The notes below the pieces were generated by a model. It saw nothing but the letters and a program-made list of their open reading frames with translations, made no database searches and was not told the origin of the DNA. A stretch of DNA of 52,087 bases, from NCBI GenBank assembly GCA_934202005.1, contig CAKPXP010000013.1:1-52087 (forward strand). Reading direction: 5' to 3'. The number at the start of each line of letters is the position of its first letter. Position 1 is the first letter of the stretch. Both the position numbers and the translations under genes were made by a program. Of this stretch, positions 16,586-26,094 are shown in pieces. The DNA is from an uncultured Selenomonas sp. Lineage in GTDB: Bacteria; Bacillota; Negativicutes; Selenomonadales; Selenomonadaceae.

Positions 16586-17413
16586 TTGCTGACAAGAATC
16601 ATCACTGGTGTCGTCGGTATCGCGCTGGCGGCATTCATCATCCAGACGGGCGGCGCGCTCTTCAGCGCGTTCGCGCTCGTGCTATCCCTCGTCGCCTGGT
16701 TCGAGTATGTGCGCGCGTTCGCGCACAAGGGCATCCGCGGCGCGTTCGCGCTCGGCGTGCTCGGTCTCGTGCTGCTCTGGGGCTGCGCGTGGCTCGGCAA
16801 CGCCGAGGAGACGATGGCGGTCACGACGGGCATCGTGCTTTTGATCCTGCTTGAGAGCGTGCTGCTGCACGGCAGGTTTTCCTTCGAGGACGCGGCGGTC
16901 TCGGTCGCGGGCGTGCTCTATTTCGGCTATCCGTTCTCGCACATGGTGCTGCTACGCTTCGCGGGCGAGGGCCAGACGCTCATGACGCCGCTCGGCGCGT
17001 TTGATTTTGGCTGTGCGATGATCTGGGTCATGTTCATCGGCACCTGGGCGAGCGATACGTTCGCGTACTTCGTCGGCTCGGCCATCGGTGCGCACAAGCT
17101 CTGTCCGACCATCAGTCCGAACAAGACGGTCGAGGGCTTCCTCGGCTCGGTCGTCGGCACGACGGCGTCCGTCGCGGGGCTCGGCGTCTTTTTCGGCCTG
17201 CCCGTGCTCGAGATGGCGGGGCTCGGCCTCGCGCTCTCGGTGCTCGCGACGCTCGGCGATCTCGTGGAGTCTGTGGCGAAGCGCTATACGGGCATCAAGG
17301 ACTCGGGGAATATCATCCCGGGGCACGGCGGCGTCTGGGACCGTTTTGACAGCGTGCTTTTTACGGCACCTGCGGTGTACTATTTCGCTGTGCTCGTGCT
17401 CATGAATGATTGA
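16586..17413 (+). CDS. cdsA: Phosphatidate cytidylyltransferase
   Basis: Makes CDP-diacylglycerol from phosphatidate and CTP in the inner membrane. The 275-residue product is strongly hydrophobic with about eight membrane segments. The family signature is at the C-terminus: LGDLVESVAKRYTGIKDSGN followed by IIPGHGGVWDRFDS, which carries the metal-binding Asp residues. WASDTFAYFVGSAIGAHKL and SPNKTVEGFLGS are also typical. The start is a TTG behind AAAAGGAGCGG. Its end overlaps upstream in-frame codons of dxr. Confidence 0.96.
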   Translation: MLTRIITGVVGIALAAFIIQTGGALFSAFALVLSLVAWFEYVRAFAHKGIRGAFALGVLGLVLLWGCAWLGNAEETMAVTTGIVLLILLESVLLHGRFSFEDAAVSVAGVLYFGYPFSHMVLLRFAGEGQTLMTPLGAFDFGCAMIWVMFIGTWASDTFAYFVGSAIGAHKLCPTISPNKTVEGFLGSVVGTTASVAGLGVFFGLPVLEMAGLGLALSVLATLGDLVESVAKRYTGIKDSGNIIPGHGGVWDRFDSVLFTAPAVYYFAVLVLMND

Positions 17414-17426
17414 GGAGGTGATGGGG

Positions 17427-18590
17427 TTGAAGCAACTGGCAGTCTTGGGATCGACGGGTTCCATCGGCACGCAGACGCTCGAGGTCGTGCGCCGTCACCC
17501 GGAGCTCTTCCACATCGCGGTGCTCGCGGCGAATACGAGCGATGAGCTCTTCGCCGCGCAGGTTGAGGAGTTCGAGCCGGAGCTCGCGGTGCTCGCCGAT
17601 GAGGCGGCCTACGGGCGGCTCAGGGAGCGGCTCGCGGGCAAGGCGGCGCGCACGCAGCTCGCGGGCGGCCGCCAGGCGTTCATCGACGCGGCGGGGTATC
17701 CGGGCGTCGATGTGGTCGTGACGTCGATGATGGGCTTCTCCGGGCTCGCGCCGACGCTGCGCGCCATCGAGACGGGCAAGGATATCGCGCTCGCGAATAA
17801 GGAGACGCTTGTCGTCGCGGGCGAGCTCATCATGCGGCGCGCGCAGGAGTGCGGCGTGCGTGTGCTGCCCGTAGACAGTGAGCACTGCGCCTTTTTCCAG
17901 TGCCTCCAGGGGGAGCGGCGAGAGAGCATCGAAAAGCTCCTGCTCACTTGCTCGGGCGGCCCGTTCCGCGGCAAGAAGCGCGCGGAGCTCGCGCACGCGA
18001 CGGTCGCCGAGGTGCTCGCGCATCCGACCTGGAACATGGGGAAGAAGATCACCGTCGACTCGGCCTCGCTCGTCAACAAGGGGCTCGAGGTCATCGAGGC
18101 AAAGTGGCTCTACGGTGTGGACTACGATCAGATCCAGGTGGTCGTGCATCCGCAGAGCATCGTGCACTCGATGGTGGCGTTCCGAGACGGTGCCGTCATC
18201 GCGCAGCTCGGCGCGCCTGATATGAAGCTCCCCATCCAGTATGCGCTGACGTATCCTTCCAGGCAGCCGTCCACGTTCGAGCGGCTCGATTTCTGGAAGA
18301 TGCAGGCGCTCACGTTCGAGCGGCCGGACACGGAGACGTTCCGCGGGCTCGCGTTCGCCTACGAGGCGGGGCGCGCGGGCGGCACGCTGCCCTGCACGTT
18401 CAACGCGGCGAACGAGGTCGCGGTCGCCGCGTTCCTGCGCGGCGAGATCCATTTCCTCGATATCTACGACATCATCGAGCAGACGATGAGCGCGCGTCCG
18501 GCGCGTCAGGTAACAGCGCTCGACGATCTCTTTGCCGAGGATGAGGCGGCGCGGCGCTATGCCGCGTCCCTGCTGAAGAAAGGACGGTGA
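17427..18590 (+). CDS. dxr: 1-deoxy-D-xylulose 5-phosphate reductoisomerase
   Basis: Second step of the MEP isoprenoid pathway (DXP to MEP, NADPH). The 387-residue product begins KQLAVLGSTGSIGTQTLEVV, the NADPH site, and continues with ALANKETLVVAGELIM, LPVDSEHCAFFQCLQGE, LTCSGGPFRG, WNMGKKITVDSASLVNKGLE and VVVHPQSIVHSMVAFRDGAV. In-frame ATGs at 17406 and 17421 exist, but GAGGAGG at 17412-17418 is correctly spaced only for the TTG at 17427. ispG, another MEP-pathway gene, lies two genes downstream. Confidence 0.96.
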   Translation: MKQLAVLGSTGSIGTQTLEVVRRHPELFHIAVLAANTSDELFAAQVEEFEPELAVLADEAAYGRLRERLAGKAARTQLAGGRQAFIDAAGYPGVDVVVTSMMGFSGLAPTLRAIETGKDIALANKETLVVAGELIMRRAQECGVRVLPVDSEHCAFFQCLQGERRESIEKLLLTCSGGPFRGKKRAELAHATVAEVLAHPTWNMGKKITVDSASLVNKGLEVIEAKWLYGVDYDQIQVVVHPQSIVHSMVAFRDGAVIAQLGAPDMKLPIQYALTYPSRQPSTFERLDFWKMQALTFERPDTETFRGLAFAYEAGRAGGTLPCTFNAANEVAVAAFLRGEIHFLDIYDIIEQTMSARPARQVTALDDLFAEDEAARRYAASLLKKGR

Positions 18591-18594
18591 AGCT

Positions 18595-19638
18595 ATGGTA
18601 CTCACCATCGCGGCGGCGGTATTCGTCTTCGGCCTGCTCGTGCTCGTGCATGAGCTCGGCCATTTCGTCACGGCGAAGCTCACGGGCATGCGCGTCGACG
18701 AGTTCGCCATCGGCTTCGGCCCGCAGCTCCTCGCGGTAAAGCGCGGGGAGACGGTCTACTCCCTGCGCGCTGTGCCGCTCGGCGGCTTCAACAACATCGC
18801 GGGCATGGATCCGGAGGCGGAGGACGACGCAGGGGAGCGCGGCTACGCGCGCAAGTCCGTCTGGGCGCGCATGCTCGTGATCCTCGCGGGCAGTGCGATG
18901 AATTTCCTTCTGCCTGTGTTCCTCTACTGGGGGGTATTTTTCTTCTCGGGTGTCGCGACGCCGAGTACGGAGCCTGTGCTCGGCATGGTGCTCCCTGACA
19001 GGCCCGCGGCGCAGGCGGGGCTCCTCGCGGGCGACCGCGTGCTCTCCGTCGACGGTGCGCCCGTCGGGAGCTGGCAGGAGTTCGCGTCGGCCGTCCAGCA
19101 GGGCGGGGAGGGCACGAGCCATGCGCTCGTGATCTCTCGCGATGGCGAGGAACAGGAGCTTTCCGTATCGCCTGCCTATGACAAGACATCTGAGCGCGCG
19201 ATGATCGGCGTCATGAGCTCCGCGACGATGGAGCATCCGGGCGCCGTGCGATCCGCGCAGCTCGCCGTGCAGAAGACGGGATCCGTCATCTACATGATGG
19301 TCTACGAGCTCTACAAGATCATCTTGAAGCTCTCCGGAGCGGAGCTCGCGGGGCCCATCGGCGTCGCGCAGATGGCAGGCCAGGTCGCGCAGATGGGGTT
19401 TGTGCCGCTGCTCAATTTCACGGCGTTTCTGAGCCTCAACCTGGCCATCATCAACCTGTTGCCAATTCCGGCGCTCGACGGCGGCCATTTCGTCGGGCTC
19501 TGCGTCGAGGCGGTCATCGGCCGTCCGATGGGGCCACGCTTCACGTACTACGCGCAGCGCGTCGGCATCGCGTTGCTCGTGTTGCTCATGGTGTTCGCGA
19601 CGAAGAACGACATCGTGCGCGTATTTTTAGGAGGCTGA
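18595..19638 (+). CDS. rseP: Site-2 membrane protease RseP
   Basis: Intramembrane zinc metalloprotease that cleaves membrane-bound regulators such as anti-sigma factors. The 347-residue protein has the zinc motif HELGH at residues 19-23 in the first membrane segment and the third ligand in LLPIPALDGGHFVGL near the C-terminus. A single PDZ domain (about residues 120-200; RPAAQAGLLAGDRVLSVDG) lies between membrane segments, shorter than the two-PDZ E. coli protein and typical of Firmicutes. It starts four bases after dxr. Confidence 0.95.
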   Translation: MVLTIAAAVFVFGLLVLVHELGHFVTAKLTGMRVDEFAIGFGPQLLAVKRGETVYSLRAVPLGGFNNIAGMDPEAEDDAGERGYARKSVWARMLVILAGSAMNFLLPVFLYWGVFFFSGVATPSTEPVLGMVLPDRPAAQAGLLAGDRVLSVDGAPVGSWQEFASAVQQGGEGTSHALVISRDGEEQELSVSPAYDKTSERAMIGVMSSATMEHPGAVRSAQLAVQKTGSVIYMMVYELYKIILKLSGAELAGPIGVAQMAGQVAQMGFVPLLNFTAFLSLNLAIINLLPIPALDGGHFVGLCVEAVIGRPMGPRFTYYAQRVGIALLVLLMVFATKNDIVRVFLGG

Positions 19639-19641
19639 CGT

Positions 19642-20718
19642 ATGACGGAGTATCAGAGGAAGAAGACGCGGCAGATCCACATCGGCCCCGTCGCCATCGG
19701 CGGCGGCGCGCCCATCTCTGTCCAGTCCATGACGAATACGAAGACGGCGGACACGGAGGCGACGCTTGCGCAGATCCGCGCGCTCGCGCAGGCGGGCTGC
19801 GATATCGTGCGCCTCGCCGTGCCGGATATGGCGGCGGCGAAGAATCTCGGCAGCATCCTCGCGGCATCGCCCGTGCCGCTCGTCGCGGACATCCATTTCG
19901 ACTACAAGCTCGCGCTCGAGGCCATCGCGCAGGGCATCCACGCGCTGCGATTGAATCCCGGCAACATCGGCGGGCCGGAGAAGGTCGCGGCCGTTGCGGC
20001 GGCCGCGAAAAAGGCGCACATCCCCATCCGCATCGGCGTCAACGCGGGCTCGCTCGATAAGCGTCTGCTCAAAGAGTACGGCGGCGTCACGGCGGAGGCG
20101 CTCGTCGCGTCCGCGCTCGAGCATGTGCGCCTGCTCGAGCAGGAGGGCTTCTACGACATGAAGATCTCGCTCAAGGCGCATGACGTGCCGCTGACGCTTG
20201 CGGCCTACCGCCTCATGAGCGAGACGGTCGACTATCCGCTGCACCTCGGCATCACTGAGGCGGGCACGGTGCGCACGGGCGTCATCAAGTCCGCCGTCGG
20301 CATCGGCGCACTGCTCGCCGAGGGCATCGGCGACACGCTGCGCATCTCGCTCACGGGCGACCCCGTGCCGGAGGTGCGCGTCGGCCGTGAGATCTTAAAG
20401 TCCCTCGGCCTGCGCGCCTACGGGCCGACGCTCGTCGCCTGCCCAACCTGCGGCCGCACGAGCATCGACCTGCCCGCAATCGCGGCCGAGGTCGAAAAGA
20501 AGCTCGCAGGAGTCGCAGAGCCCATCGAGGTCGCCGTCATGGGCTGTGTCGTCAACGGCCCCGGCGAGGCGCGCGGCGCCGATGTCGGCATCGCGGGCGG
20601 CAAGGGCGAGGGCCTCGTGTTCCGCAAGGGGGAGATCCTCCGCAAGGTCCCCGAGTGCGAGCTCGTGCCCGAGCTTTTCAAGGAAATCGACAGAATCATA
20701 GAGGAGCGAAAGAAGTAA
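19642..20718 (+). CDS. ispG: 4-hydroxy-3-methylbut-2-enyl diphosphate synthase (IspG)
   Basis: Iron-sulfur enzyme of the MEP pathway that converts MEcPP to HMBPP. The 358 residues match the bacterial short form. Motifs are [80 protein letters not shown] and the cluster region [11 protein letters not shown] plus [20 protein letters not shown], which carry the three Cys ligands. Its stop overlaps the proS start (TAATG). Confidence 0.97.
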   Translation: MTEYQRKKTRQIHIGPVAIGGGAPISVQSMTNTKTADTEATLAQIRALAQAGCDIVRLAVPDMAAAKNLGSILAASPVPLVADIHFDYKLALEAIAQGIHALRLNPGNIGGPEKVAAVAAAAKKAHIPIRIGVNAGSLDKRLLKEYGGVTAEALVASALEHVRLLEQEGFYDMKISLKAHDVPLTLAAYRLMSETVDYPLHLGITEAGTVRTGVIKSAVGIGALLAEGIGDTLRISLTGDPVPEVRVGREILKSLGLRAYGPTLVACPTCGRTSIDLPAIAAEVEKKLAGVAEPIEVAVMGCVVNGPGEARGADVGIAGGKGEGLVFRKGEILRKVPECELVPELFKEIDRIIEERKK

Positions 20719-22433
20719 TGAGAGCATCCAGTCTATATGCACCAACCCTTCGGAATACGCCCGCAGAGGCGGAGATCGTCAGCCATCAGCTCATGTACCG
20801 CGCGGGGCTCATCCGCAAGGTCGCGGGCGGCATGTACACGTTCCTGCCGCTCGGCTGGCGCGTCATCCGCAAGATCGAGCAGATCGTCCGCGAGGAGATG
20901 GACGCCGCGGGCGGCCAGGAGGTCATGATGCCCATCCTGCAGCCCGCCGAGCTCTGGGAAGAGAGCGGCCGCTGGGCCGCCTACGGCGATGAGATGATGC
21001 GCATGAAGGACCGCCACGGCAGGGACTTCTGCCTCGGCCCGACGCACGAGGAGATGATCACCGACCTCGTGCGCGACGAGGTCAGGAGCTACAAGCAGCT
21101 GCCGCTTATGCTCTACCAGATCCAGGACAAGTTCCGCGACGAGCGCCGCCCGCGCTTCGGCCTCATGCGCAGCCGCGAATTCATCATGAAGGATCTCTAC
21201 TCCTTCGATAAAGACGTCGAGGGCATGAACGTCTCCTATCAGAAGATGTACGACGCCTACACGAACATCTACAACCGTATGGGCCTTGCGTTCCGCCCCG
21301 TCGAGGCCGACAACGGCGCCATCGGCGGCGGGCACTCCCACGAGTTCACCGTGCTCGCCGACGCCGGCGAGTCGAACATCGCCTACTGCCCGCACTGCGA
21401 CTACGCCGCGAGCGACGAAAAGGCGGAGCTCGCGCCGATCAGCGCGCCCGCTGAGGACGCGCTGCCGCTCGAGAAGGTCGCGACGCCCGGCACGAACACC
21501 ATCGAGAGCCTCTGCAGCTTCCTCCAGATCCCCGCGGAAAAGACCATCAAGGCCGTGGCCTACCAGACGGACGCGGACGAGCTCGTGCTCGTCTTCCTGC
21601 GCGGCGACCACGAGGTCAACGAGGTCAAGGTCATCAACCAGATCGAGGGCGCGCTCGAGCTGCGCATGGCGGACGAGGAGATCATCCGTGCGGCGGGCGG
21701 CTGCCCCGGCTTCATGGGCCCCATCGGCATCAAGAAAGGCACGCGCATCCTCGTCGACGCGAGCGTCATGGGCCTCCATAACGCCGTCACGGGCGCGAAC
21801 GAGCAGGATGTCCACTATAAGAACGTCAACCCCGCGCGCGACTTCGACGCCGCGGCCATCACCGTCACGGATCTGCGCATGGTGCGGGAGGGCGATCCCT
21901 GCCCGCGCTGCGGCACGCAGCTCAAGATGACGCGCGGCATCGAGGCCGGACAGGTCTTCACGCTCGGCACGAAATACAGCGCGGCGATGGGCGCGACGTT
22001 CCTCGACGAGCAGGGCAAGGAGCAGCCGCTCTACATGGGCTGCTACGGCATCGGCATCGGCCGCACGATGGCCGCCGCCATCGAGCAGAACAACGACGAG
22101 CAGGGCATCATCTGGCCGCGCGCCATCGCGCCCTATGAAGTCGTCGTCGTCGCCGTCAATGCGAAAAAAGACGACCAGCTCGCCTACGCCGAGGCCATCT
22201 ACGAGGAATGCCAGGCCGCGCACATCGACACACTGCTCGACGATCGCAAGGAGCGCGCGGGCGTCAAGTTCAAGGACTGCGACCTCATCGGCTACCCCGT
22301 CCGCATCACCATCGGCCCGAAGGCCGTCGAGGCGGGCGACATCGAGGTCAAGGTCAGGAAGACCGGCGAGGTCTACCACTTCACGCGCGAGGGCTACCTG
22401 GCGAAGGTGCGGGAGCTGCTTGAAAAACTCTAA
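20718..22433 (+). CDS. proS: Prolyl-tRNA synthetase, bacterial type
   Basis: Class II synthetase that charges tRNA-Pro. The 571-residue protein starts [20 protein letters not shown]. Class II motifs are visible: the motif 2 region [20 protein letters not shown] followed by EF, and motif 3 [16 protein letters not shown] YbaK-type editing insertion lies at about residues 225-400 ([32 protein letters not shown]). It ends with the anticodon-binding domain ([20 protein letters not shown]). The start ATG overlaps the ispG stop by one base; an earlier in-frame ATG inside ispG is not used. Confidence 0.97.
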   Translation: MRASSLYAPTLRNTPAEAEIVSHQLMYRAGLIRKVAGGMYTFLPLGWRVIRKIEQIVREEMDAAGGQEVMMPILQPAELWEESGRWAAYGDEMMRMKDRHGRDFCLGPTHEEMITDLVRDEVRSYKQLPLMLYQIQDKFRDERRPRFGLMRSREFIMKDLYSFDKDVEGMNVSYQKMYDAYTNIYNRMGLAFRPVEADNGAIGGGHSHEFTVLADAGESNIAYCPHCDYAASDEKAELAPISAPAEDALPLEKVATPGTNTIESLCSFLQIPAEKTIKAVAYQTDADELVLVFLRGDHEVNEVKVINQIEGALELRMADEEIIRAAGGCPGFMGPIGIKKGTRILVDASVMGLHNAVTGANEQDVHYKNVNPARDFDAAAITVTDLRMVREGDPCPRCGTQLKMTRGIEAGQVFTLGTKYSAAMGATFLDEQGKEQPLYMGCYGIGIGRTMAAAIEQNNDEQGIIWPRAIAPYEVVVVAVNAKKDDQLAYAEAIYEECQAAHIDTLLDDRKERAGVKFKDCDLIGYPVRITIGPKAVEAGDIEVKVRKTGEVYHFTREGYLAKVRELLEKL

Positions 22434-22447
22434 GAAACCTGATAAAA

Positions 22448-22484
22448 TAAAGACAAACGATATTTTTATCGTTTGTCTTTTTTG
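22448..22484 (+). terminator. Terminator after proS
   Basis: Stem AAAGACAAACGATA / TATCGTTTGTCTTT around a short T-rich loop, ending in a run of six T. It closes the uppS-proS operon. Confidence 0.9.
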
Positions 22485-22514
22485 ATTTTTGAGAGAGTAA
22501 AGAAGGAAAACAGT

Positions 22515-23651
22515 ATGTATGCGCAGCAACGACTCTACTTCCTGGATCATCTCAAATGGTTCATCATCTGGCTCATGGTCGTCTTTCATGCCGCGATGTG
22601 CTACATGGCGTTCGCGCCGCAGTGGTGGTACGTCGTCGACAGCCGGGAGCCGGTCTTTTCAGCGACGGTGTTCATCTGCTGGGCGGACATCTTCATCATG
22701 CCAGTCATGTTCTTCATCTCGGGGTACTTCGGCCTGCAGTCGCTCGTGCGCCACGAAGAGAAGGAGTTCTGGCGGCGCAAGCTCTGGCGCATCGTGCTGC
22801 CGTGGCTCTTCGGCGTGCTTTTCATCGCGCCGCCCGTGACCTATCTCATTCTCGCGAGCCGTTCCGCGCCGATGGATTTCTGGACGTTTTACACGACGCT
22901 TTTCTGGGGCCCGCTTTACGAGCAGGCGCAGTACTGGTACCTCGGCGCCCTGCTGGCGCTCTACGTGTTGCTGACGCTCGCCGTGCGCCTCTTCCCCGCA
23001 CTGCGCGTGCGCAGCGCAGCGCCTGTGCGGCGGCAGGGACGCCTGTTCCTCGCGCTGTTTCTCCTGACGTTCCTGAGCATCGGCGTGCTGGGCTCCTATC
23101 TGTCGCCGGACCTCTGGCAGCCATTTTTCTACGTGCTCGTATTGCAACCCGTGCGCATCCCGACGTATCTCATTTTCTTCTTCCTCGGCGCGCATGCCTT
23201 CCGGCAGCGCTGGTTCGCCGCCGCTGGCTACACGCCGACAAATCCTCTCTGGCTTGTTGGATGTTTCCTCTTCAGCGCGCTCTACCTCTGGCAGCGTTTC
23301 ACGTTGCCCGCGCTCGGGGCTTCCGCACAGGTCATCGCTTGGACCAACGCCTTTTGTCAGGCCGCGTTCATTTGGACGGCGACGCTCGGCCTCCTCGGCT
23401 TCTTCCAAAGATATCTAGGGCGGACGACGCCGCTGCGCGCCCGTCTTTCAGAGACTTCTTACGGCGTCTATTACCTGCACATGGCGGTGCTGTTCCCCGT
23501 CGTCTGGGCAGCGAGGAGCATAAACCTAGGCGTCTACTTCAAATACGCGCTCGTCTGCCTCGTCACGTTGCTCATCTGCGATTTCCTCGCGCGCTACGGA
23601 CTTTCCCATCTGTCGGCGTTTGCCCTGAGGAAGGGTGCAGATAAAGGATGA
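22515..23651 (+). CDS. Acyltransferase family 3 membrane protein
   Basis: Integral membrane protein of 378 residues with about ten hydrophobic segments. The N-terminus YFLDHLKWFIIWLMVVFHAA has the His in a transmembrane helix typical of the Acyl_transf_3 family (OafA, WecH, MdoC). An Arg/His-rich loop and SETSYGVYYLHMAVLFPVVW near the C-terminus are further family features. Such proteins transfer acetyl or other acyl groups to sugars or lipids at the membrane; the substrate cannot be told. The ATG at 22515 follows AAAGAAGG; an upstream GTG frame extension is not supported. Confidence 0.85.
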   Translation: MYAQQRLYFLDHLKWFIIWLMVVFHAAMCYMAFAPQWWYVVDSREPVFSATVFICWADIFIMPVMFFISGYFGLQSLVRHEEKEFWRRKLWRIVLPWLFGVLFIAPPVTYLILASRSAPMDFWTFYTTLFWGPLYEQAQYWYLGALLALYVLLTLAVRLFPALRVRSAAPVRRQGRLFLALFLLTFLSIGVLGSYLSPDLWQPFFYVLVLQPVRIPTYLIFFFLGAHAFRQRWFAAAGYTPTNPLWLVGCFLFSALYLWQRFTLPALGASAQVIAWTNAFCQAAFIWTATLGLLGFFQRYLGRTTPLRARLSETSYGVYYLHMAVLFPVVWAARSINLGVYFKYALVCLVTLLICDFLARYGLSHLSAFALRKGADKG

Positions 23652-23697
23652 GGTGAGGGATAGGAAGAAATCTGACGCTCCGAGGGAATGATTGTGC

Positions 23698-23742
23698 GAA
23701 AAATCGCCGCAGGCTGAGTATTGCAAGCCTGCGGCGATTTTT
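23698..23742. terminator. Bidirectional terminator
   Basis: Inverted repeat of 17 bases: AAAAATCGCCGCAGGCT / AGCCTGCGGCGATTTTT, between the convergent acyltransferase and HD-GYP genes. Confidence 0.9.
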
Positions 23743-23782
23743 ACACGGAACCCTTTCCGTGATTGTCCGCGGATATGGGAAG

Positions 23783-24847
23783 TTATTTCGGATTGTACTC
23801 CGTGATCTTGATATCGGGATGATCGTTGAGATTGATGAGCCGGTCCTTCGTGATCTCGATGACCGGCAGGGCGGCGAAGTCGTTGGGGAACGCGGCAATC
23901 TTGCCTTTCGAGCCGTCGGAGAGCACGACGCGCGAGCCGAGGAACGCGTCCTTGATGCGCGTGAGCACGGGGACGCAGACAGCGGGGTCGAGCGTCGTGT
24001 ACATCTGCTGCGTGAAGTACTCGATGGCGGCGAACGGCGTGCGCTTGACATAGCCCTCGCGCTCCGTCGTGATGTTGTCATAGATGTCGGCGACGGCGAT
24101 GATGCGCGCGTATTCGTGGATGTCTGTGCCCTTGCAGTTGAAGGGGAAGCCGGAGCCGTCCATGCGCTCATGGTGCTGCATGGCGGTGAGCTTGACGCCG
24201 TCGGAGAGGCCGCCGACGCTCGCGAGGATATGATGGCCGTCGACGGTATGCTGGATGTAGCGCTCGTAGTCCTCGCCTTTGAGGTTCTCAATGTTCTTGT
24301 CGAGCAACCGCTGATCGAACTTCGTCTTGCCGATGTCATGCAGGAAACCGGCGAGCATGATATCTTTCGCCTTTTCCGCATCGAAGTGCAGCCACTTCGC
24401 GATGACACCCGCGAGGATGGAGACGCGCAGCGAGTGGTTGTAGACGTCGGCTGCGAGATGGTTGAGCTCGTAGAGATAGTCGATGGCGCCGCTGCTCTTC
24501 GCGAGCGGTGTGATCTGCTTCGTCACGACGGCGTTTGTCTCGGAGACAGGGACATTTCCCGTCTCGCGCACCTCGTCGATGATGCGCCGCGCCGCGCTCA
24601 CGACGCTCTTGTAGTCCTTGAGGAACGCGTTGCCGCGGTTGAAGATGGCGGCGACGGCCTGATAGTTCTTGCTGAGCTCGTATTCATCCTTGACATAGAC
24701 GACGGGGATATTTAGAAACGTCAGACGCGTGATATGCGCTTTGGTCAGCAGGGTGTTTTCGGAAAGAATGACGACCATGTCGTCGTTGACCAGAGTCCGG
24801 GCAAGAATCATGCCGGGCTTGAGGTCTTCTACGGAAACAGCACGCAT
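23783..24847 (-). CDS. HD-GYP domain protein, probable c-di-GMP phosphodiesterase
   Basis: Protein of 354 residues. The N-terminal part (RAVSVEDLKPGMILARTLVN) is a DUF3391-like leader found in HD-GYP proteins. The catalytic domain has NHSLRVSILAGVIAKWL, the metal motif GFLHDIGKTKFDQRLL, HHILASV, MQHHERMDGSGFP and ARIIAVADIYDNIT. The signature reads GFP instead of GYP, a common conservative variant. It probably breaks down cyclic di-GMP and may counteract the GGDEF protein in this window. It is monocistronic; AAGGAGGGATTC precedes the ATG. Confidence 0.9.
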   Translation of the reverse strand: MRAVSVEDLKPGMILARTLVNDDMVVILSENTLLTKAHITRLTFLNIPVVYVKDEYELSKNYQAVAAIFNRGNAFLKDYKSVVSAARRIIDEVRETGNVPVSETNAVVTKQITPLAKSSGAIDYLYELNHLAADVYNHSLRVSILAGVIAKWLHFDAEKAKDIMLAGFLHDIGKTKFDQRLLDKNIENLKGEDYERYIQHTVDGHHILASVGGLSDGVKLTAMQHHERMDGSGFPFNCKGTDIHEYARIIAVADIYDNITTEREGYVKRTPFAAIEYFTQQMYTTLDPAVCVPVLTRIKDAFLGSRVVLSDGSKGKIAAFPNDFAALPVIEITKDRLINLNDHPDIKITEYNPK

Positions 24848-25070
24848 GATGAATCCCTCCTTGAAGATTCGTTTCTTCTATATTAATTCGCCTTTTTTGA
24901 CGCATTCCCTGCTGATTTTCAAAAATGAGACGAATGAACCAAAAACATCTATCTGTGGCTCGTCATGGTTCCGAAGGCGGTTATTTGCCTCAGATGTATG
25001 AAAAAGCAAGGATTCTGCAGGATTTGCAAGTAAAAGGATGTAAATTTGTAAAATCCAAGTTCTTTTCCCG

Positions 25071-25120
25071 TTTCATATTTTACTGTGTAAAAGTATAATA
25101 GAATGCATGAGATTGCATTC
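25071..25120 (+). promoter_or_regulatory. Promoter and inverted repeat before the binding lipoprotein
   Basis: TTTCAT, 17 bases, perfect TATAAT at 25094-25099. Immediately after it, where transcription would begin, is GAATGCA/TGCATTC (25101-25120), a perfect 7-bp inverted repeat with a 6-base spacer that could be a repressor site. The rest of the gap from 24848 shows only the HD-GYP ribosome binding site. Confidence 0.6.
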
Positions 25121-25142
25121 GATTCAATGGGGAGGAAGTTCT

Positions 25143-25955
25143 ATGATGAATTGGAAGAAAATCGCCGCGTTCGGTCTGGCGGCTGTGATGACGGCGGCGC
25201 TGGTCACGGGCTGCGGCGGGCAGCAGGCGGCGAAGGATGGCGCAGGCTCCGGCGACAAGGGGAAGATCGTCGTCGGTCTCGATGATAATTTCCCGCCGAT
25301 GGGCTTCAAGGACGAGAACAACGAGATCGTCGGCTTCGATGTCGATCTCGCGAAGGAGGCGTCGAAGCGCCTGGGCCGCGAGGTGGAGTTCAAGGCCATC
25401 GACTGGTCGAGCAAGGAGGCCGAGCTCAAGAGCGGCCGCGTGAACGTGCTCTGGAACGGCCTCGACATCACGGAGAAGCGCAAGGAGAACATGCTCTTTT
25501 CCGAGCCGTATATGGATAACCGCCAGATCATCTTCGTGAAGAAGGGCCGCACGGACATCAAGGATGAGCAGAGCCTCGCGGGCAAGGCCATCGGCACGCA
25601 GAGCGCGAGCACGGCGGAGGAGTACCTCGACAAGACGGATTTCTATAAGAAGGATGTCAAGGAGGTCAAGAAGTACGCAGACTTCGTCTCGGCGTTCATG
25701 GATCTCGAGAACGGCCGCATCGACGCCGTCATCGGCGATGAGATCGTCGGCCGTTACTACATGAGCAAGCATCCGGACAGCATCGAGGCCGTCGATGTCG
25801 CGATCGGCCCTGTGAGTACGTTCGGCATCGCGTTCGCGAAGGACAACCAGCAGCTGCGCGACGAGGTGCAGAAGGTGCTCGACGAGATGAAGGCCGACGG
25901 CACAATGGCCAAGATTTCCGAGAAGTGGTTCGGCAAGGATATCACGAAGAAGTAA
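25143..25955 (+). CDS. Amino-acid ABC transporter substrate-binding lipoprotein
   Basis: Family 3 extracellular solute-binding protein of 270 residues. It has a lipoprotein signal with lipobox LVTGC at about residue 27. The mature part shows IVVGLDDNFPPMGFKDENNE, IVGFDVDLAKEASKRLGREV, NVLWNGLDITEKRKENMLFS, EPYMDNRQIIFVKKG, LAGKAIGTQSASTAEEYL and the closing DEMKADGTMAKISEKWFGKD, all typical of cystine/glutamine/polar amino-acid binding proteins. No permease or ATPase gene adjoins it, so it is an orphan that must use a transporter encoded elsewhere. Confidence 0.93.
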   Translation: MMNWKKIAAFGLAAVMTAALVTGCGGQQAAKDGAGSGDKGKIVVGLDDNFPPMGFKDENNEIVGFDVDLAKEASKRLGREVEFKAIDWSSKEAELKSGRVNVLWNGLDITEKRKENMLFSEPYMDNRQIIFVKKGRTDIKDEQSLAGKAIGTQSASTAEEYLDKTDFYKKDVKEVKKYADFVSAFMDLENGRIDAVIGDEIVGRYYMSKHPDSIEAVDVAIGPVSTFGIAFAKDNQQLRDEVQKVLDEMKADGTMAKISEKWFGKDITKK

Positions 25956-25974
25956 AGAGGCATAGGAGCAAGCG

Positions 25975-26002
25975 GCAGGCAGCGAGGAGCTGCCTGCTTT
26001 TT
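25975..26002 (+). terminator. Terminator after the binding lipoprotein
   Basis: Perfect stem GCAGGCAGC (25975-25983) / GCTGCCTGC (25989-25997) followed by TTTTT. Confidence 0.85.
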
Positions 26003-26027
26003 CTGTTGATTTCTGTGACTGGGACGC

Positions 26028-26056
26028 TGGACAAATCCGTTATTTTGAATTATTAT
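26028..26056 (+). promoter_or_regulatory. Promoter of the hemerythrin gene
   Basis: TGGACA (26028-26033), 17 bases, TATTAT (26051-26056), 38 bases before the start codon. Confidence 0.65.
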
Positions 26057-26094
26057 CAAGGTGAGTTTGAGTAGGGAAGAAAGGTTGTGGGGTT

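Noticed and set aside
20733..22589. A 618-codon minus-strand frame opposite proS
   Set aside because: Shadow of proS; no domain, repetitive acidic and Arg-rich translation.
24155..24175. GFP in place of GYP as sign of an inactive HD-GYP domain
   Set aside because: Tyr to Phe is a conservative variant seen in this family, and the HD metal residues are present.
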